DNA of 64,000 nucleotides from contig NC_015416.1 of NCBI RefSeq assembly GCF_000204415.1, positions 1,674,001-1,738,000 on the forward strand, given 5' to 3'. This document shows, one piece after another, positions 60,727 to 64,000 of the stretch. This DNA is from Methanothrix soehngenii GP6 (lineage in GTDB: Archaea; Halobacteriota; Methanosarcinia; Methanotrichales; Methanotrichaceae). A model generated the notes under the pieces. That model saw only the letters and a list, made by a program, of their open reading frames with translations, did not search any database and was not told where the DNA came from. A program made the translations under genes and the position numbers. Position 1 is the first letter of the stretch. Each line of letters opens with the position of its first letter.

Positions 60727-61413
60727 CTGAGTGCCATTCCTGTACTTATAGAGCTGAAGGACATCCGTAAGACCTATCTCATCGGCAGGAGCGAATATCC
60801 TGTTTTGAAAGGCATAGATCTGGAGATAGAGAATGGGGAGTTCGTGGCGTTGATGGGGCCATCTGGCAGCGGCAAGTCCACCCTGCTGAACATCATCGGC
60901 TGCCTGGACCGGCCCACTAGCGGCCGCTTTTTACTGCTGGGCAAGGATATCAGCCGGACGCCGAACGAGGAGCTGGCCAGGATCCGGCGGGAGGAGATGG
61001 GTTTCATCTTCCAGACCTTCAACCTCATCGCCCGGATATCGGTCCTGCAGAATGTGGAAATTCCCATGATGCTGCGCGGAGTCCCCCGCGGGGTGAGACG
61101 AGAGAGGGCCATGAAGCTCTTGGAGAGCATAAATGTCGCCCACCGGGCGGACTTCGGCCCCCAGAACATCTCTGGCGGGGAGCGGCAAAGGGTGGCGATA
61201 GCCAGAGCTCTTGCCAACGATCCCCAGATCATAATAGCCGATGAGCCCACGGGCAACCTGGACCTAAAGAATAGCGATGAGGTCATGAAAATCCTCAACC
61301 AGTTGCATGAGGAGGGCAGAACGATCATCATGGTCACCCACAATCCGGAGATAACAGAGAACTGCAGCCGGGTCATCCGGCTCAGAGACGGACGAATTTT
61401 GGAGAATTGCTAG
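60727..61413 (+). CDS. ABC transporter ATPase (MacB/LolD type), unusual start
   Basis: About 228 residues. Walker A GPSGSGKST, Q-loop FQTFNLI, signature ISGGERQRVAIA and Walker B IIIADEPTGN identify a MacB/LolD-type ATPase. Protein-like sequence (LIELKDIRKTYLIGRSEYPVLKGI) extends upstream of the first usual start (TTG 60,805) but there is no ATG, GTG or TTG in frame back to the TAA at 60,688. A CTG at 60,727 is the suggested start. The permease and accessory genes follow. Confidence 0.85.
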   Translation: MSAIPVLIELKDIRKTYLIGRSEYPVLKGIDLEIENGEFVALMGPSGSGKSTLLNIIGCLDRPTSGRFLLLGKDISRTPNEELARIRREEMGFIFQTFNLIARISVLQNVEIPMMLRGVPRGVRRERAMKLLESINVAHRADFGPQNISGGERQRVAIARALANDPQIIIADEPTGNLDLKNSDEVMKILNQLHEEGRTIIMVTHNPEITENCSRVIRLRDGRILENC

Positions 61414-62331
61414 ATGAAGAGAATACTAATCATCATTTTGGCGCTTCTGATAACGGGCCTGGCAGGAGGATATGAGTATCGCATGCCAGTGAATATCCAG
61501 AGCAGTACCACTCCCGCAGTGCTCATGCCCGGGGATGAGGCGATTTTAGCCATTCAGATGCAGAACGGAGCAGCAGCCTACGGCGTAGGAAAGGATGCAG
61601 GGGTCTCAAGCCTCTCCTCAAATGTCCTATTATCCACTCCCATCAATCGTACACTGCTCCAGGGCACCTCTGAGCTGGAGGTCGTCGATCCCTATCGCTA
61701 TGACCTGGGAATGGTCGGTCCGAACGATCAAATCACCGTATTCTATAAGGTCAGGGCAGGGGAGAACGTGAGCGCCGGCACTACCCTTCTTGATTTTACA
61801 GTTCTGGGGGGCTACGATATGATCACCATCAACCGCAATATTCCGATCAAGGTCGATCCATCTGCGGTGAGCATGGCCATCATCGACTCAACCTCTTCCT
61901 CCCCATCCACGACCCCTTCCAAGGCCACCGTTAACCTGAATGTGGCCAACCCCAGGGAGAACACCCTCAACGCCGTGACCATAGTGCCCTCAGCCCAGGG
62001 GATGAGGTTCTCCCCGGAGAGGTACTATATCGGCACGATGGACCCGGATGAGGTCTTCACCATCAGTTTTGGTGTGGAGTACACCGATCTGGGGAAGACT
62101 GCCCGAAATCCCTCCAATGTCAGCTTTGTGGCTGAGTTCAAGAACGGCGATACCTGGCATGAGTCAGAGCCTTACATCGCCACTTACACCCCGCCTCTGC
62201 AAGCTGACCGGCCGAACAACAATCTCCTGCTCATGGCCATTGGCGCCCTGGTCCTTTTGGCTGCTGGGGGCTACCTCTACCGAAAAAAGAGGCTCTCGAA
62301 GAATGGCGATGGGGGAAAGGGGTCATCTTGA
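61414..62331 (+). CDS. Membrane-anchored transporter accessory protein
   Basis: A 305-residue protein with a signal peptide (RILIIILALLITGLAGG), two or so beta-sandwich domains of COG1361/S-layer style (residues ~25-265) and a C-terminal membrane helix (LLMAIGALVLLAAGGYLY) ahead of RKKR. It begins directly after the ATPase stop, so it is part of the transporter. It may bind the exported substrate outside the cell. Confidence 0.75.
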   Translation: MKRILIIILALLITGLAGGYEYRMPVNIQSSTTPAVLMPGDEAILAIQMQNGAAAYGVGKDAGVSSLSSNVLLSTPINRTLLQGTSELEVVDPYRYDLGMVGPNDQITVFYKVRAGENVSAGTTLLDFTVLGGYDMITINRNIPIKVDPSAVSMAIIDSTSSSPSTTPSKATVNLNVANPRENTLNAVTIVPSAQGMRFSPERYYIGTMDPDEVFTISFGVEYTDLGKTARNPSNVSFVAEFKNGDTWHESEPYIATYTPPLQADRPNNNLLLMAIGALVLLAAGGYLYRKKRLSKNGDGGKGSS

Positions 62332-62370
62332 AGGATCTGAAATGAGCCTGAGCCTTGTTGGGTGGCGAGA

Positions 62371-63600
62371 ATGAGATTGCAGGATATGCTGGAGTTCATC
62401 TCCCTGGGATTCAAGAGCGATCGCTTCAAGACGCTCATGTCCTCCCTGGGAATAATCATCGGCGTCTTGGCGATTGTGGTGATGCTCTCCGTGGGGGAGG
62501 GGCTATACTCTGGTGTCTCCAGCCAGTTCTCCACCTTGGACCTGGATGTGATCCATGTAATTCCAGGCAGCGCTCGCTTTGGCGGGCCGGACGGGGAGCC
62601 AGGAAGCCGAAATGCTGCTGAGCCCGCTAAGTTCACTGATAAGGACACCAAGGTTTTAGAGAACGTTGTGGGGGTCAAGAACGTCGCACCACAGACCGGG
62701 GCCAGCGTGGTGATCTCCTTCAGAAATACCAATAGCTCCGGCAGCCTCACCGGGGTGGACCCGGACAAAGAGCAGGATCTGAAGGAAAAGGTGGCACAGG
62801 GCAGGTGGCTCTCGGGCTCGGATTACAGGTCGATAGTGATAGGCAATGGCATATCCCAGGAGACGTTTCGCATGAAGGTCACTCCGGGAAACAAGATCCG
62901 ACTGTACTATCGTGACCAGCCCATGGACTTCACTGTGGTAGGGGTGCTGGAGGAAGAGGAGGAGTCGGGCTTTGGCGGCGGTATGGGAGATAGCGCTGAC
63001 AATGCCATGTATGTCACTCATAAAGCCATGGAAGAGCTCTTGGATGAGGAGAACTACTACTATCAGACCTTTCAGGTCACAGTCTCCGATCCCGATCAGG
63101 TGGATTATATAATCGAGAGGATCATAAACGACCTTCGTCGCTACCATAAGGACGAGGCCTATGATGCCACCACCGCCCGGGATATGCTCAGCACCCTGAT
63201 GAGCACCCTCTCCATGATCAAGTACGCCCTGGCGGGAATCGGGGCCATATCACTGCTGGTGGGGGGAATCGGCATCGCCAATGTGATGATGCTCACCGTA
63301 AAGGAGAGGATCAGGGAGATTGGGACCATGCTCGCCCTGGGGGCGACGGTAGAGGACATTCGCAGGCAGTATCTGCTGGAGGCAGGGGTCTTAGGAATGG
63401 TCTCAAGCCTGATAGGCATAATACTAGGGGTGGGAACCTCTCTTCTCATAGGCTCTCTGGCCGGGCTGCCATCGTCCATAACCCCCGAGTCGATAGTATT
63501 GGGCGTTCTGTTCGGCGTCCTAACCACCACCATTGCCGGTTATTATCCGGCGAATAAAGCGGCAAAGCTCGATCCTATCGAGGCGCTCAGAGCAGAATGA
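62371..63600 (+). CDS. ABC transporter permease (MacB/FtsX family)
   Basis: About 409 residues. One helix (LGIIIGVLAIVVMLSVG) near residue 30, a large outside MacB_PCD-like domain with YRDQPMDFTVVGVLE, then three C-terminal helices with the FtsX core (SLLVGGIGIANVMMLTVKERIREIG). The ATG at 62,371 is preferred to GTG 62,362. It works with the ATPase upstream in exporting or processing an envelope substrate. Confidence 0.9.
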   Translation: MRLQDMLEFISLGFKSDRFKTLMSSLGIIIGVLAIVVMLSVGEGLYSGVSSQFSTLDLDVIHVIPGSARFGGPDGEPGSRNAAEPAKFTDKDTKVLENVVGVKNVAPQTGASVVISFRNTNSSGSLTGVDPDKEQDLKEKVAQGRWLSGSDYRSIVIGNGISQETFRMKVTPGNKIRLYYRDQPMDFTVVGVLEEEEESGFGGGMGDSADNAMYVTHKAMEELLDEENYYYQTFQVTVSDPDQVDYIIERIINDLRRYHKDEAYDATTARDMLSTLMSTLSMIKYALAGIGAISLLVGGIGIANVMMLTVKERIREIGTMLALGATVEDIRRQYLLEAGVLGMVSSLIGIILGVGTSLLIGSLAGLPSSITPESIVLGVLFGVLTTTIAGYYPANKAAKLDPIEALRAE

Positions 63601-63635
63601 GCGCCTCCGAGGCCGAACGATGAGGTGTGGTTGAT

Positions 63636-63959
63636 ATGAAAAAACTGGTGATATACTTGTTGGCTTTCCTGCTTTTAGGTGCGGGCTGCCTGGCAGCTCC
63701 CATGAAGCTGGATGGAAGCGCGGGCAAAGCGATACTGGATGGCATGAACAGCAGGACAGAGAATCAGACGGTGGCAAATCTAACCATTGACCAGACCAGT
63801 AGCGAGAATGAATCGCTGGATCAGGTTAGAGGACAGAACGGAGGGCTATGGAGCTGGGGCGGCGTGCCTTCAGGCTACGCCTTAAACAAATCAACTGGAG
63901 AGCTGGAGCCGGTTCCTGCTGGCGGAGCGGACTGGCTCACAGCGCTGATCGATCTCTAG
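63636..63959 (+). CDS. Small secreted protein of the ABC operon
   Basis: A 107-residue protein with signal peptide KKLVIYLLAFLLLGAGCLA (a Gly-Cys near the cleavage site could be a lipobox) and several N-glycosylation sequons (NQT, NLT, NES, NKS). It ends in a Trp/Leu-rich segment. A product of, or partner to, the transporter is suggested by position; unknown otherwise. Complete within the window. Confidence 0.65.
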   Translation: MKKLVIYLLAFLLLGAGCLAAPMKLDGSAGKAILDGMNSRTENQTVANLTIDQTSSENESLDQVRGQNGGLWSWGGVPSGYALNKSTGELEPVPAGGADWLTALIDL

Positions 63960-64000
63960 ATTACAATTGAGCTGCCTGGCTTGGGCAGCTTGGATCTAGG

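Noticed and set aside
1-64000. CRISPR arrays and cas genes
   Set aside because: No regularly spaced direct repeats and no Cas-like proteins were seen on either strand.

Overview
The window is archaeal chromosome from a methanogen-like euryarchaeon, most probably a Methanothrix (Methanosaeta) or close relative in the Methanosarcinales. Direct signs of Archaea are TBP, Alba, family-B DNA polymerase, archaeal PheRS and AlaRS, Nob1, ABCE1, stand-alone Bud32, GfcR, archaeal UMP kinase, an intron-containing tRNA-Thr and TATA-box promoters. The genus is inferred from overall protein character; no methanogenesis gene is present to prove it.

Layout. 1-11,905: housekeeping genes (surface-protein tail, pyrH, HTH-CBS regulator, radical SAM, hisI, nreA, a cation P-type ATPase, pheST, a CBS protein). 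11,936-27,465: an AT-rich integrated element of about 15.4 kb in a tRNA-Ser(GCT) gene, bounded by a perfect 107-bp direct repeat. 27,500-34,800: variable region in which a DUF2207 membrane-protein gene is split by an IS1634-type insertion sequence, followed by lemA and a beta-helix surface protein. 34,800-58,900: information-processing and metabolic core (DUF389 and MarC membrane proteins, polB, tbp, tRNA-Thr, TIGR00300 enzyme, RNA ligase, five consecutive CBS-domain genes, moaB, bud32, albA, purN, HIT, ABCE1, nob1, gfcR, alaS). 58,900-60,400: a toxin-antitoxin pair bracketed by copies of the alaS 3' end, then dispersed repeats. 60,400-64,000: an ABC transporter operon.

The integrated element is the most interesting part. 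It carries an intact tyrosine recombinase, small DNA-binding proteins, an SF3 replicative helicase, and a full head and packaging set (TerS, TerL, portal, MuF-type protein, scaffold, P22/HK97-like capsid, a probable decoration protein, head-tail adaptor, probable stopper). I see no tail tube, tape-measure, sheath, baseplate or fibre gene. Intact att repeats, intact genes and the absence of tails match the plan of bacterial capsid-forming satellites (cf-PICI), which make their own heads and take tails from a helper. An archaeal version would be new to me; a provirus that lost its tail genes is the main alternative.

Two details support an elaborate life cycle. The att repeat contains the tRNA promoter plus the 5' half of the tRNA, so the integrase lies downstream of a tRNA promoter both when integrated and when excised, and the restored tRNA runs from a promoter the element brought. 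Two diverged copies of a structured ~90-bp hairpin element (14,281-14,370 and 25,104-25,195) sit in inverted orientation; in the circular form they bracket the integrase/accessory segment, which would then be a cassette inserted between the MuF and scaffold genes.
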